Positions 15,115 to 23,943 are shown, counted from the stretch's first letter. The stretch: 25,165 nt of DNA from JASFHF01 sp050123335 (GCA_050123335.1 JASFHH010000024.1:1-25165), one strand, 5' to 3'. Notes: generated by a model from the sequence alone, not told the origin. A program made the numbers and translations.

Positions 15115-16146
15115 ATGCCAGTTGCTGACTATAAAACATACTGTAAAATGCTGGACAACGCTCGTGATAAGGGCTTTGCCTACCCAGCCATTAACGTCAC
15201 TTCAATGACTACTGCCAATGCGGCCTTGCAGGCATTTGCGGAAAAAAAATCTGACGGGATTATTCAAGTTTCCTCCGGCGGCGGCCAATTCGCTTCTGGA
15301 TTGGCGGTAAAAGACATGGCGCTTGGAGCTATTACCATTGCCGAACACGTCCACCGCATGGCTGATAAATACAAGATTTACGTAGCTTTACATACCGACC
15401 ACTGCTCAGCAGATAAGCTGGATTCCTTCATGATGCCGCTGATTGAAGCAACGGAACGTCGTCGCAGCCAAGGCTTACCCAACCTTTTCAATAGCCACAT
15501 GTTTGATGGCAGCGCTCTCCCGTTGAAAGAAAACATGGATATCGCGGTTAAATTACTAGAGCGCTGTGCAAAAAATGATATTATTCTTGAAGTTGAAGCC
15601 GGTGTAGTTGGCGGTGAAGAAGACGGTGTAAGCCACGAAGGTGCGCCTGCAGAAAAACTCTACACTACTCCTGAAGATATGGTTGAAGTGTATCGCCGCC
15701 TAAATACCGTTACAAATGCTAAATTTATGTTTGCTGCTACTTTTGGCAACGTTCATGGTGTATATAAACCAGGCAACGTCAAACTTCGACCAGAAATCTT
15801 AAAACAAGGACAGGATGCAGTAATCAAAGAATATGGAAAAGATGCTAAATTTTACCTAGTATTTCACGGCGGCTCTGGTTCATCTAAAGAAGAAATTCAT
15901 GAAACTATTGGTTACGGCGTGATCAAAATGAACATTGATACTGACACTCAATATGCTTTTTCGCGCCCAATCGTCGATCATATGTTTAAAAATTATGATG
16001 GAATGCTTAAAATAGAAGGAGAAGTTGGGAACAAAAAAGTATACGATCCACGCAGCTATATGAAAAAGGCAGAAAGCGGCATGTGCGAACGCATCATGCA
16101 AGCAGTGGATGACTTAAAATCCAACAAACATACATTGTTTGAATAA
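15115..16146 (+). CDS. fba: Class II fructose-1,6-bisphosphate aldolase
   Basis: Zinc-dependent aldolase that cleaves or forms fructose 1,6-bisphosphate. The 343-residue product shows catalytic and zinc residues in ALHTDHC (D95, H96), LFNSHMFDGSALP, ILEVEAGVVGGEEDGV, FGNVHGVYKPGNVKLRP, VFHGGSGSS, and VIKMNIDTDTQYAFSRP. In length and wording (for example VYDPRSYMKKAE near the end) it resembles the mycobacterial-type class II enzymes more than E. coli FbaA. The start is the ATG at 15115, 4 nt after a perfect AGGAGG; a TTG at 15097 lies inside the upstream repeat and is rejected. Its first half is visibly richer in G+C than its neighbours. DUF2066 follows after 6 nt. Confidence 0.96.
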   Translation: MPVADYKTYCKMLDNARDKGFAYPAINVTSMTTANAALQAFAEKKSDGIIQVSSGGGQFASGLAVKDMALGAITIAEHVHRMADKYKIYVALHTDHCSADKLDSFMMPLIEATERRRSQGLPNLFNSHMFDGSALPLKENMDIAVKLLERCAKNDIILEVEAGVVGGEEDGVSHEGAPAEKLYTTPEDMVEVYRRLNTVTNAKFMFAATFGNVHGVYKPGNVKLRPEILKQGQDAVIKEYGKDAKFYLVFHGGSGSSKEEIHETIGYGVIKMNIDTDTQYAFSRPIVDHMFKNYDGMLKIEGEVGNKKVYDPRSYMKKAESGMCERIMQAVDDLKSNKHTLFE

Positions 16147-16152
16147 AATACT

Positions 16153-17226
16153 ATGAAAAAATTTTTATTAACATTTTTTATCTTACTAGCAGTAATGCTA
16201 ACAACAACAGCAAATGCTGTTGCTTTAAATTCGTTATATACTGCTGAAATTCCGGTAACCTCACGCAACATTGACCAACAAAAAGCAGCGTTATCACTTG
16301 CACTAAAAAATATATTTATCAAAGTAAGCGGCAATATTGATATTGTAAAAATTGACGAAATTAATGATGCAATCAAAAATCCCAATCAATATATTCGTGA
16401 TTTTAGTTATATTCAAGCACCATCTGATGCAACTACCCCTTTAACCTTGCAAGTTAATTTTGCTCCGCAATCAATCAACAACTTACTAAAACAAACCGGT
16501 CAACCAATCTGGAAAAAAAATCGCCCACTAACTTTAGTCTGGCTAGCAACTCAAGATGCGTCCGGAACCCAACTAAACAATAGTGACGACAATCCTACAG
16601 TCAAAGCATTAACTGATGATGCCAAACAACGTGGATTACCATTAATCTTTCCCATATTAGATTTAACTGATTTGCAACAAATACAACCAAGTGATGTATG
16701 GGCACCGTTTATTAATGTTATCCAAAATGCATCATTACGTTATTCTCCAAACGAAATTCTAATTATCCGAATGGATCAATCCGCTCCAAATAATATAATC
16801 AGTCATTGGTCACTACTGTTAAAAGACGATCAATTATCCTGGGAGATTAAAGGAAATAATTTGGAAACAATTGTGCAAAATGGAATTAATAACTTAACTA
16901 ATATTTTAGCTAAACGATTTGCAGTGACTGAAAACAATCAGCCAGAAAATACCATAAATTTTACGGTAACGGATTTAACCAATATTAATGATTATGCAAA
17001 AACTGTACGTTATTTAAATAATTTAGCTGGGGTAACTAATGTCGAAGTGCAAAACGTTAACGCATCCCAAGCCAATTTTAATTTAACTTTAAATACAAAT
17101 ACTGACACTTTACAACGCACTATTCAGCTAAATTCAGTTTTGTTACCAACACAATCTGACACACCACTTGGTGATCAATCAGCAATTTTAACTTATAAAT
17201 ACAATCACACAGGAAGTGAAACATGA
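16153..17226 (+). CDS. DUF2066 domain-containing exported protein
   Basis: The 357-residue product starts with a signal peptide (cleavage after TTANA, about residue 22) followed by the DUF2066 pattern: LYTAEIPVTSRNIDQQKAALSLALKNIFIKVSGN and YIRDFSYIQA, then RPLTLVWLATQD and RGLPLIFPILDLTDLQQIQPSDVW. The family has no established function, but in gammaproteobacteria it is regularly found immediately before a PerM/AI-2E gene and hda, as here. It begins 6 nt after fba and overlaps the next gene by 4 nt, so it is almost certainly co-transcribed with both. Confidence 0.88.
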   Translation: MKKFLLTFFILLAVMLTTTANAVALNSLYTAEIPVTSRNIDQQKAALSLALKNIFIKVSGNIDIVKIDEINDAIKNPNQYIRDFSYIQAPSDATTPLTLQVNFAPQSINNLLKQTGQPIWKKNRPLTLVWLATQDASGTQLNNSDDNPTVKALTDDAKQRGLPLIFPILDLTDLQQIQPSDVWAPFINVIQNASLRYSPNEILIIRMDQSAPNNIISHWSLLLKDDQLSWEIKGNNLETIVQNGINNLTNILAKRFAVTENNQPENTINFTVTDLTNINDYAKTVRYLNNLAGVTNVEVQNVNASQANFNLTLNTNTDTLQRTIQLNSVLLPTQSDTPLGDQSAILTYKYNHTGSET

Positions 17227-18263
17227 CAGATGCACAACGCTGGCTACTAATCATTGGTATTTTAATTATCGGCGCCTTAATCTATCTTCTTGGCCCAGTA
17301 TTAACACCATTTATTATAGCAATATTGCTTGCTTATTTGTTTAATCCCTTAGTTGATTGGCTAACTAAATGGCACTTACCGCGCATTTTAGCTGTTATTC
17401 TGGTATTTTTGCTTATAATATTCATTGCTGTATGTTTGATCTTTTTAATTGTTCCAATAATCGAACGACAAATTATTATTTTCATTAATCAAATTCCAGC
17501 AATTAACCTTTGGATAACTAATACGATTTTACCATGGATCAATAAACACCTGAATTTACAGACTGAGCTTAACATTGCTCAAATAAAAGAGACATTAGTC
17601 AAATATTTACCCACCGGCAGCAGTTTTATCGCCAAAATATGGTCGATGGCATCACATTCTGGCATAGCTTTAATTAGCTTTTTTATTAACTTATTTTTAA
17701 TTCCGGTAGTAACTTTTTATTTATTATGTGATTGGGCAAAAATAACTACGTCAATTAGCAGTGTATTACCAATTCATTCCGAAAAAAATATTACTGACAT
17801 GGCAAAAGAATGCGGCATAGTTTTATCAGCCTTTTTCCGCGGTCAATTCCTAGTAATGGTTTGTTTAGGCATAATTTATGCGATTGGATTATGGCTAGTT
17901 GGTTTAAATGTTGGCATTTTGATTGGTATTTTTGCTGGTATACTTAGTATTGTTCCATATCTTGGATTTATCTCTGGACTATCATTAGCACTACTCGCTT
18001 GCACTACCCAATTTCATAATTGGGTACATATACTTATGGTTTTAGGAGTATTTTGTATCGGTGAAGCTGCCGAAAGTTTTGTTTTAGTACCATCTTTAGT
18101 TGGTGATCGGGTCGGCTTGCATCCAGTTGTAGTAATTTTTGCTTTACTAGCCGGCGGTAGATTATTTGGATTCGTTGGTGTATTGTTAGCCGTACCAACC
18201 TCAGCAGTAATTGTAGTTTTGTTAAGTCATTTATATGATCAATTAAAAATTAGACAATTATGA
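17223..18263 (+). CDS. AI-2E/PerM-family membrane protein
   Basis: The 346-residue product has about eight membrane helices: two near the N-terminus (8-40 and 59-85), a soluble segment (about 90-145), then helices from 150 onward. The family motif GILIGIFAGILSIVPYLGFISGLSLALL and a C-terminal LAGGRLFGFVGVLLAVPTSAVIVVLL are clear. Family members include permeases for AI-2 and cation antiporters; the substrate is not predictable. It overlaps the DUF2066 gene (ATGA, 17223-17226) and the hda gene (18260-18263), which indicates translational coupling. Confidence 0.92.
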   Translation: MTDAQRWLLIIGILIIGALIYLLGPVLTPFIIAILLAYLFNPLVDWLTKWHLPRILAVILVFLLIIFIAVCLIFLIVPIIERQIIIFINQIPAINLWITNTILPWINKHLNLQTELNIAQIKETLVKYLPTGSSFIAKIWSMASHSGIALISFFINLFLIPVVTFYLLCDWAKITTSISSVLPIHSEKNITDMAKECGIVLSAFFRGQFLVMVCLGIIYAIGLWLVGLNVGILIGIFAGILSIVPYLGFISGLSLALLACTTQFHNWVHILMVLGVFCIGEAAESFVLVPSLVGDRVGLHPVVVIFALLAGGRLFGFVGVLLAVPTSAVIVVLLSHLYDQLKIRQL

Positions 18264-18967
18264 ACAGTTCTCTCAAAACACCACAATTAACTTTAGGAAT
18301 TAATCTGCGTGACCATGCAACCTTTGAGAATTATTTTATTGGCAATAATCAACAATTAATCGCAAATTTACATACCATGGCTAATGGCCGCGGTCCACAA
18401 TATTTGTATTATTGGGGAAAATCTGGTGTCGGTCGTACGCACTTACTGCAAGCATGCTGCCATGCTGCTACTAAACGTAAATTACCAAATTTTTATTTAT
18501 CATTAAACAAGTTAGATAAATTACAACCGCATGTATTAGACAAATTAGAAGCTATGCATTTAGTATGCATTGATGACATTCAAACAATCGCAGGACATAA
18601 GAAATGGGAAGAAGCTTTGCTAGATTTATTTAATCGTCTACAAGATGAAAGAAAAAGATTAATAATTGCAGCATCTGCTTCTCCAAAAAACTTAGGAATC
18701 AAACTTAATGATTTGGTTTCACGCCTCGCTTCTTCCATATTATTGCCAACCATTGAACTAACTGACGACGAAAAAATGCAAGCATTAACTATGCACGCTA
18801 AAAATCGTGGATTCATCTTAACCCAAAATATAGCTCAATTTCTATGGCGCCGCTGGCCGCGCGATATGCACTCATTATTTGCTGCTTTAAATAAGCTAGA
18901 TCAAGCATCCCTTCAAGCCAAACATAAATTAACTATACCATTTGTGAAATCGGTATTGGAAATTTAA
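18260..18967 (+). CDS. hda: DnaA regulatory inactivator Hda
   Basis: Hda, bound to the beta sliding clamp, makes DnaA hydrolyse its ATP and so prevents re-initiation. The 235-residue product keeps the usual size and layout: an N-terminal clamp-binding motif PQLTLGI (8-14), the Hda-type P-loop WGKSGVGRTHLL (52-63), Walker B LVCIDDIQTIAG (101-112, D105 and D106), the arginine finger of DLVSRLAS (R155), and a C-terminal lid ending KLTIPFVKSVLEI that closely follows E. coli Hda. It lacks the DNA-binding domain IV of DnaA. It is the last gene of the fba–hda group and converges with the phosphatase gene 13 nt away. Confidence 0.95.
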   Translation: MNSSLKTPQLTLGINLRDHATFENYFIGNNQQLIANLHTMANGRGPQYLYYWGKSGVGRTHLLQACCHAATKRKLPNFYLSLNKLDKLQPHVLDKLEAMHLVCIDDIQTIAGHKKWEEALLDLFNRLQDERKRLIIAASASPKNLGIKLNDLVSRLASSILLPTIELTDDEKMQALTMHAKNRGFILTQNIAQFLWRRWPRDMHSLFAALNKLDQASLQAKHKLTIPFVKSVLEI

Positions 18968-18980
18968 TTTTGTTGCTAAA

Positions 18981-21680
18981 TTACATTTTATAACAACGCT
19001 CATTATTATGACAATCTAAATTTATAAGTACGGATAAAGGAATTTGAAACTTCAACTCTTTATATTGTTCCCACAGTTTTGATAGCTGTGATAATTGCTC
19101 TTGCGATTGGGATAATGGATTTTTTTGTGGTTTAAATTTACTTATAATCATTTGCATTTTTTTAACAATTTCTTTAATATCTTTAGCTACTTTCGGTTTA
19201 GATGTTTTTAGCGCTTTTTCTATATTTTCCATATTATTTGCACTGAATTCTATGTCTCCCTTTATTAATGCAAAACTTTGTAAAGTTACTAATTGCTTGT
19301 GAATACTAATCAATGAATCAACAGATTTATTGTTAGCAATTTTTTTCTTCCAATAAAATTCTACCAATGAATAAAATTCTATTTCTAAGCTAAGATCTTC
19401 ACAAACTTGTGAGAGCATTTTTCCTAGTATCTTTAGATATTCATTTTGATTTGCCAGCAAACGATTTTTAATATTTACATTTTTATTATGTATATTGATT
19501 AATTGACTCACATCATCAATCTCTACGCTAGCAAGTTTTTCAAAGTAGTTCTGATATTGTTTTTTATAAGGCTGATTGCATATATATTGATATAAACGTG
19601 AAATGTCTTTCTCTATTGCATTACAATCTTTGCAAATTTTTATATTGGATTTATTTATAAGACTCCGGCTTTTCTTCAAAAACTTTGCACGTTCTTGATC
19701 GTTTGTTTCCACATCATCATCATGGATTAAACATATCTGATATACTGCTTTTTTTACATTTTCTATTGTTTGATCGCTGAAGCTTTTACTGTAAATTAAA
19801 AAACGATAAATGCTGTATATATCCATGGTTTCACGATATAGAATATCAATTTTCGCACATTTATTATGTGTGTTTTTGACGTCTTTCGAATTAACAATTT
19901 TTGCTGTTTGTGATCTTATATATCTCGCTATAGCGACATAGCTCATATCTTTCTTTTCTAAAGAACCAAGAAAAAGTTTTTGCACAAACGTTTGCAAACC
20001 TTTTAATAACTTGTTAAGTATATTTTGGTTTTGTGTGATTAATTGGTGTTTTTCTTCCCATGTTTTATTTTTATTCTTCAATAAAACTAAGCCTATATCT
20101 TTTGTATTTATTTTATAATCTCCATAAAATGCCGTAAAATAATCAATTTCTCCTAATGTGCATAATTCATATACGCATGATATATAATGATTTAATTGCA
20201 TCATTTGTACGTATTTTTTATAAATAGGCATTGTGGCTTCTTTTGTTTTTTTAGCTCTTTTTTGTATATCTACGATTTTTTTTCTAATATTTAAATCTTG
20301 AGATTCAGAAGGTAAATTCTTATGCGGTGATGTTATTTTATTAAATAGCTCTTTACTGAGTCCGCTATATTTTTCACGGTATTCATTTAAATATTTTTTT
20401 AACTCAATATCACAATTTTTTGCATCGCTACTATTAAAGCTATTTTTATTTTTTGATAAAAATTTATCGACTTCGGATTTTATCTTAATAAACTCAGGAG
20501 CTTTAGGGTTTATTTTTCCTAATGTGTCAACTATACTAGTTATTGACGAGTCATCGTTAGTATTATTTAATTCTTGCAGCTGTTTTACGAGTTGTTTATG
20601 GATATCCTTTACAGAAACTCCAAGCTCTACTTTAATGTTGGTTACTTGAGTGAAATTGTTAAATAAGTTTTCTCTAATATAATGTGAAGTAAATTCTCCC
20701 TGATTATTTTTATCACCTGAACCATCTGCCACGAATAGATTTTTATTGCGAATCTTTTTTCCAGGAGCTTTCAGTGTTGTAACCATGCAAGTCATGTTAT
20801 CTGGTTTTGCATCTTCAGGCCAATTTACCTGTGCCTGTCTACACAAAAATCCTGGCAGATGTGCAATTTTGCCACCGTTATTTAAAAAATTTTCGATGAC
20901 TCCTATATGAGCTCCATCGGGAATCGCTCCATCAGTACATAACACTAAAATAGCTACTTTTTCTTTTAAAAGATCTATGCTGATGATATCAGGTTTATAA
21001 GTGTAGCCATTTCCTCGGTGATCTCTTCCGCCCAAGCCCCTAGAATATGCTATCGACCTGTTTTTTAATATACCTTTATACTCTCCATCTTTATACCTTT
21101 GCCCATCATTTAAATACAAACCTGAACCTTCGGGCATATTGATGTTATGTGGACCTATTTTACCACCGGCTTTTTTAATACGCGTTCTTTCTTCTTCATT
21201 GATATATGATACATTATGTGAAGGAGTAAGTAGTGTAACTTTACATTTCTCATTATTTTTCGTTATTAATAAAGCAGAACTATCTCCACATTGTCCGATT
21301 ACTAATTTTTGCTGATAAAACATAGCTAAAGTGAGCGTCGAAGCATTGTCGCGAAAATTTTCGCACCCTTTGCCAGTTTTATTTATAGTGCTTCGTACTA
21401 CTTGTTCCAAATCTTTTATATTCGTATCTTGTTTAAATTCTTTATCAAAAGAACAACAACCAAAAGTATCTTGTTGGGATATTTTATAACGACCGTATCG
21501 GCTGAAATATCCATGCCCATCATTTGCAACATATACTATATCACTTCCTTTTAAAATATATTTCTTCTGACTTAAAGATCTACAATTATTGATGCGCCCA
21601 AGACATGGTCTATATTTGCAATCGCGGAATTTCTTTTCAAGAGATTTTATTTCTCTTATTAAGTTATGATCAGTAAACAT
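18981..21680 (-). CDS. PP2C-type Ser/Thr phosphatase with long helical C-terminal region
   Basis: The 899-residue product has a PPM/PP2C domain at about 45-305. Motifs seen in order: VANDGHG (51-57), DNASTLTLAMFYQQKLVIGQCGDSSA (111-136), LTPSHN....EEERTRIKKAGG (151-173), SIAYSRGLGGRD (209-220), ILVLCTDGAIPDG (244-256, metal-binding D250) and PDNMTCMV (293-300, D294). The usual first motif with an Arg and an acidic metal ligand is not obvious before residue 50. Residues about 310-899 are Lys/Asn-rich and mostly helical, with no family I recognise. No signal peptide or membrane segment is visible. The start ATG at 21680 follows AAGAG by 8 nt. A host-directed effector is an inference from the eukaryote-like domain and orphan context. 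Confidence 0.8.
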   Translation of the reverse strand: MFTDHNLIREIKSLEKKFRDCKYRPCLGRINNCRSLSQKKYILKGSDIVYVANDGHGYFSRYGRYKISQQDTFGCCSFDKEFKQDTNIKDLEQVVRSTINKTGKGCENFRDNASTLTLAMFYQQKLVIGQCGDSSALLITKNNEKCKVTLLTPSHNVSYINEEERTRIKKAGGKIGPHNINMPEGSGLYLNDGQRYKDGEYKGILKNRSIAYSRGLGGRDHRGNGYTYKPDIISIDLLKEKVAILVLCTDGAIPDGAHIGVIENFLNNGGKIAHLPGFLCRQAQVNWPEDAKPDNMTCMVTTLKAPGKKIRNKNLFVADGSGDKNNQGEFTSHYIRENLFNNFTQVTNIKVELGVSVKDIHKQLVKQLQELNNTNDDSSITSIVDTLGKINPKAPEFIKIKSEVDKFLSKNKNSFNSSDAKNCDIELKKYLNEYREKYSGLSKELFNKITSPHKNLPSESQDLNIRKKIVDIQKRAKKTKEATMPIYKKYVQMMQLNHYISCVYELCTLGEIDYFTAFYGDYKINTKDIGLVLLKNKNKTWEEKHQLITQNQNILNKLLKGLQTFVQKLFLGSLEKKDMSYVAIARYIRSQTAKIVNSKDVKNTHNKCAKIDILYRETMDIYSIYRFLIYSKSFSDQTIENVKKAVYQICLIHDDDVETNDQERAKFLKKSRSLINKSNIKICKDCNAIEKDISRLYQYICNQPYKKQYQNYFEKLASVEIDDVSQLINIHNKNVNIKNRLLANQNEYLKILGKMLSQVCEDLSLEIEFYSLVEFYWKKKIANNKSVDSLISIHKQLVTLQSFALIKGDIEFSANNMENIEKALKTSKPKVAKDIKEIVKKMQMIISKFKPQKNPLSQSQEQLSQLSKLWEQYKELKFQIPLSVLINLDCHNNERCYKM

Positions 21681-21694
21681 AGAATTAACTCTTA

Positions 21695-21723
21695 TTGTTA
21701 TTATTATAAAGTGGCTTTATTAT
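21695..21723 (+). promoter_or_regulatory. Possible divergent promoter region
   Basis: On the plus strand TTGTTA (21695-21700) and TATTAT (21718-21723) are 17 bp apart and would serve the gene at 21802. On the minus strand a perfect TATAAT lies at 21708-21703, 23 bp before the phosphatase start at 21680, but its -35 is poor. Overlap of the two would couple expression of the divergent genes. The AT-rich setting makes both calls weak. Confidence 0.35.
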
Positions 21724-21801
21724 AGTCACAGATTAACAGCCGTGCAAATTTGTCTGGCATTCTACTCCTGCTTAGGTTATTATTCCTTATTTTTCAAAGA
21801 C

Positions 21802-22560
21802 ATGGATACACAAGGAGTAAAGAGTTTGCTAAATTACAAGGGAAAATATTGTTTAGATTATTGTTTAGATAAAGCCTCAAGTTTGTTCAGTGAAAAGGAT
21901 GAGCGCAGCCAGCAACTAAGTATTGCATGGTTACTGGCAGCATATTGTTATGGTAAACTGCAACTATCTGCTGTCAATAGGTGGATTAACAATTCCTGTG
22001 ACATCATAACTGAAAAAGAACCAGAACCATTGAGCTTGGATTCAAAATTGCCACATTTAATTAACAAAAATGTATATAAATTTTTACAGCTTATACTAGA
22101 CTGTATTATGTTACCACATAAAAACAATGATCTACCTTTTAGTTTAGTTATGCTGGGAACGTGGGATTTGTTAAAAAAGTGGACTAAAGTCTGCGAAAAA
22201 TTAAACAAAAAGCAGCATGTCTTAGCAAAAAAATATTTCGAATTTATATCTTTCAAGCTTATCTTTCAAAATGCATCAGAAAACATATGGAAATGTTTTG
22301 TTAGCATTATTAATTATCATGCCAATAAAGAAAAAAATTTTGACAACATAAAAAAACATGCAGAGGAAATCAAAAAAGAATTAGACCTACCATTGTGGAA
22401 TAATTATTTATCACAGCTAATTTTAAATACAGAAAAAGATACTAAAATGGCGCATATTTTTTTCAAAAAAAATGCGAAAAAAACCTCGAAAATGCAAAAC
22501 AAATCGGATAAACCATGCAAACATATAAATAAAACACCAACTGGAATTATTTTCTTCTAA
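21802..22560 (+). CDS. Hypothetical protein
   Basis: I do not recognise this 252-residue product. It is helical and rich in Lys, Asn, Leu and Cys, with CLDYCLDKASSLF near the start, a central hydrophobic helix region, and a basic tail (KKNAKKTSKMQNKSDKP). No signal peptide or catalytic motif is visible. The ATG at 21802 is used because it is the first ATG; a GTG at 21742 would add 20 residues, but neither has a good ribosome site. Its last codons (IIFF-stop) lie in sequence shared with the 3' end of polX, so its original C-terminus may have been replaced by the rearrangement there. It is divergent from the phosphatase gene. Coding status is likely because of the long open frame, but not certain. 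Confidence 0.5.
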   Translation: MDTQGVKSLLNYKGKYCLDYCLDKASSLFSEKDERSQQLSIAWLLAAYCYGKLQLSAVNRWINNSCDIITEKEPEPLSLDSKLPHLINKNVYKFLQLILDCIMLPHKNNDLPFSLVMLGTWDLLKKWTKVCEKLNKKQHVLAKKYFEFISFKLIFQNASENIWKCFVSIINYHANKEKNFDNIKKHAEEIKKELDLPLWNNYLSQLILNTEKDTKMAHIFFKKNAKKTSKMQNKSDKPCKHINKTPTGIIFF

Positions 22561-22775
22561 AAAGTTTCTGCAACTCGGACCAAGAATAAGTATTTAATAC
22601 ATCTTTTACTTCCAGCCAGCCGCGGCGCGCTTGATCAATACCGCAGCGCATATAAGTTAGAGTTTCTGTATAATGTGCATCGGTTCCTATCGCAATTTTT
22701 ACCACTATAATATCTTTTAAGGTAATTAATTTTGGCAATTGATTGTTCTATGCGGCAATAATTTCACCATAGTAT
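22547..22775 (-). pseudogene. Deletion-bearing remnant of polX
   Basis: Minus-strand sequence matches two separate parts of the polX gene at 24204-25165. The 3' portion reads VKIAIGTDAHYTETLTYMRCGIDQARRGWL...DVLNTYSWSELQKLFRRK, nearly the last 50 residues of PolX; DNA runs of 27 and about 41 identical bases are visible. It joins directly, still in frame, to LPKLITLKDI from before the PHP active site, so about 545 bp including most metal-binding residues are gone. Further upstream the frame reads GEIIAA followed by TAG where intact polX has CAG (Gln). No start with a ribosome site is present, so it is not expected to be functional. It ends against the hypothetical gene at 22560. Confidence 0.85.
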
Positions 22776-22821
22776 ATAGGTTTTGGTAAAATTTATTGCC
22801 GTTTGAGTTTTTATTGTGAAT

Positions 22822-23943
22822 TTATTTTTTTAAAACAACCTTCAAATCAACAAAATTTTTAGAGGTGTGCTCTTTTAATAGCTCTGATCGAAAGAATTGT
22901 GTTTTTATCTGAATTAAATCTTCTTTACTAATCAAAGTAAAATTTGGAACTGGTTGTGGGTAATAAACATTGTTTAATTTGCTTTGTTTTTTTGGCGACC
23001 AACCTAATTCTCCAGAAGAATTCTTACCACAAGCATATATTTTTCCATCTTTATTTACGAAAAAACTATTTTCAGAATTGGCAAATATGTGAATGATAAA
23101 GGTATTTTTCGGGAATGGTATTTTTGTCGGTTGCTTTAGATTTGTTGTCTTTTTACCCACTCCAAGTTGACCATGTTTGCCACTACCCAAAGCGTATACC
23201 TCACCTTTTTCATTAAGAAAAAGCACATGTGTTTTTCCTATAGATAATCGAACAATCTTCTCTTTAGACAATGATTGTAATACTTTAAAGGAAAGTGGCC
23301 TGGTTTTTTCAAGATTTAAGCCTGGAATAGCTTTTTTTCCAAAATAAGAAACATATACTTTACCAGATTTGCTTAATGCAAGAAAACAATTATATGTGAT
23401 ACCATGTGTTGCAATAAATGTAACATCCTCACCAAATACAATAGGACCTTGAAGTTTAGTTGAGGGTAAAGGGAAGAAACCACTTTCAACTTTTTTGAAA
23501 AATAATTTATTCTCTTTTGTAAAAAACATAAAATAATCACAACCAAATAAAAAATATTTGAGTTTTGCATGATTAAGTGGGTAGCATAAATCTAATTTTA
23601 GGTTTGCTTTTACCCTTTTTTCCTCTTCTTTTTTTGATATTTTATAGTTAGGATCAAGGTGTATTTTTTTTGTTGGCTGCACCCTAAGCCTAAGGCAATG
23701 CGTGTCCGTTTCGACAGAAAAAAAAGGTTCTTTGTTTCCAGTCATGGCAGGCATAAGAACACAATTAGTAAACTTATATGATGATGTAAGTTTTATTTGT
23801 TGCCTATTTGTTTTTTTACCAGAATAATATAACGTACCATCAGACTTCATAAAAACTGTATGACCATCTACGCTTGCTATTGATATTTTAGATGATATTT
23901 TAGATGATATTTTAGATGTAAGATTTTTATATTTTTCAAACAT
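22822..23943 (-). CDS. RCC1-repeat-like protein
   Basis: The 373-residue product contains RCC1-type blades. The clearest are GKTHVLFLNEKGEVYALGSGKHGQLGVG and NSENSFFVNKDGKIYACGKNSSGELGW in the C-terminal third, with weaker ones such as DGHTVFMKSDGTLYYSGKK and NCFLALSKSGKVYVSYFGKK. RCC1 blades form a beta-propeller; in eukaryotes RCC1 activates Ran, and Legionella has RCC1-repeat effectors that act on host Ran. Whether this protein does so is inference. It has no signal peptide. The ATG at 23943 is chosen, with GGGA 8 nt upstream; a TTG at 24042 would add 33 residues. Codons 8-19 (SKIS repeats) are encoded by a 12-bp tandem repeat. It lies between the polX remnant and polX. Confidence 0.75.
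   Translation of the reverse strand: MFEKYKNLTSKISSKISSKISIASVDGHTVFMKSDGTLYYSGKKTNRQQIKLTSSYKFTNCVLMPAMTGNKEPFFSVETDTHCLRLRVQPTKKIHLDPNYKISKKEEEKRVKANLKLDLCYPLNHAKLKYFLFGCDYFMFFTKENKLFFKKVESGFFPLPSTKLQGPIVFGEDVTFIATHGITYNCFLALSKSGKVYVSYFGKKAIPGLNLEKTRPLSFKVLQSLSKEKIVRLSIGKTHVLFLNEKGEVYALGSGKHGQLGVGKKTTNLKQPTKIPFPKNTFIIHIFANSENSFFVNKDGKIYACGKNSSGELGWSPKKQSKLNNVYYPQPVPNFTLISKEDLIQIKTQFFRSELLKEHTSKNFVDLKVVLKK
23882..23917. repeat. Three perfect 12-bp tandem repeats in the RCC1-like gene
   Basis: GATATTTTAGAT is repeated three times without error on the plus strand (23882-23893, 23894-23905, 23906-23917). On the coding strand it gives repeated SKIS/ISSK residues near the N-terminus. The unit is four codons, so changes in copy number would keep the frame. 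Confidence 0.9.

Noticed and set aside
16056..16385. Minus-strand frame across the fba–DUF2066 junction
   Set aside because: It lies opposite two well-supported genes and shows no protein features.
22547..22738. 63-residue minus-strand frame as a functional small gene
   Set aside because: It begins at a TTG without ribosome site inside a polX-derived sequence that carries a nonsense codon just upstream and lacks most of the PHP active site.
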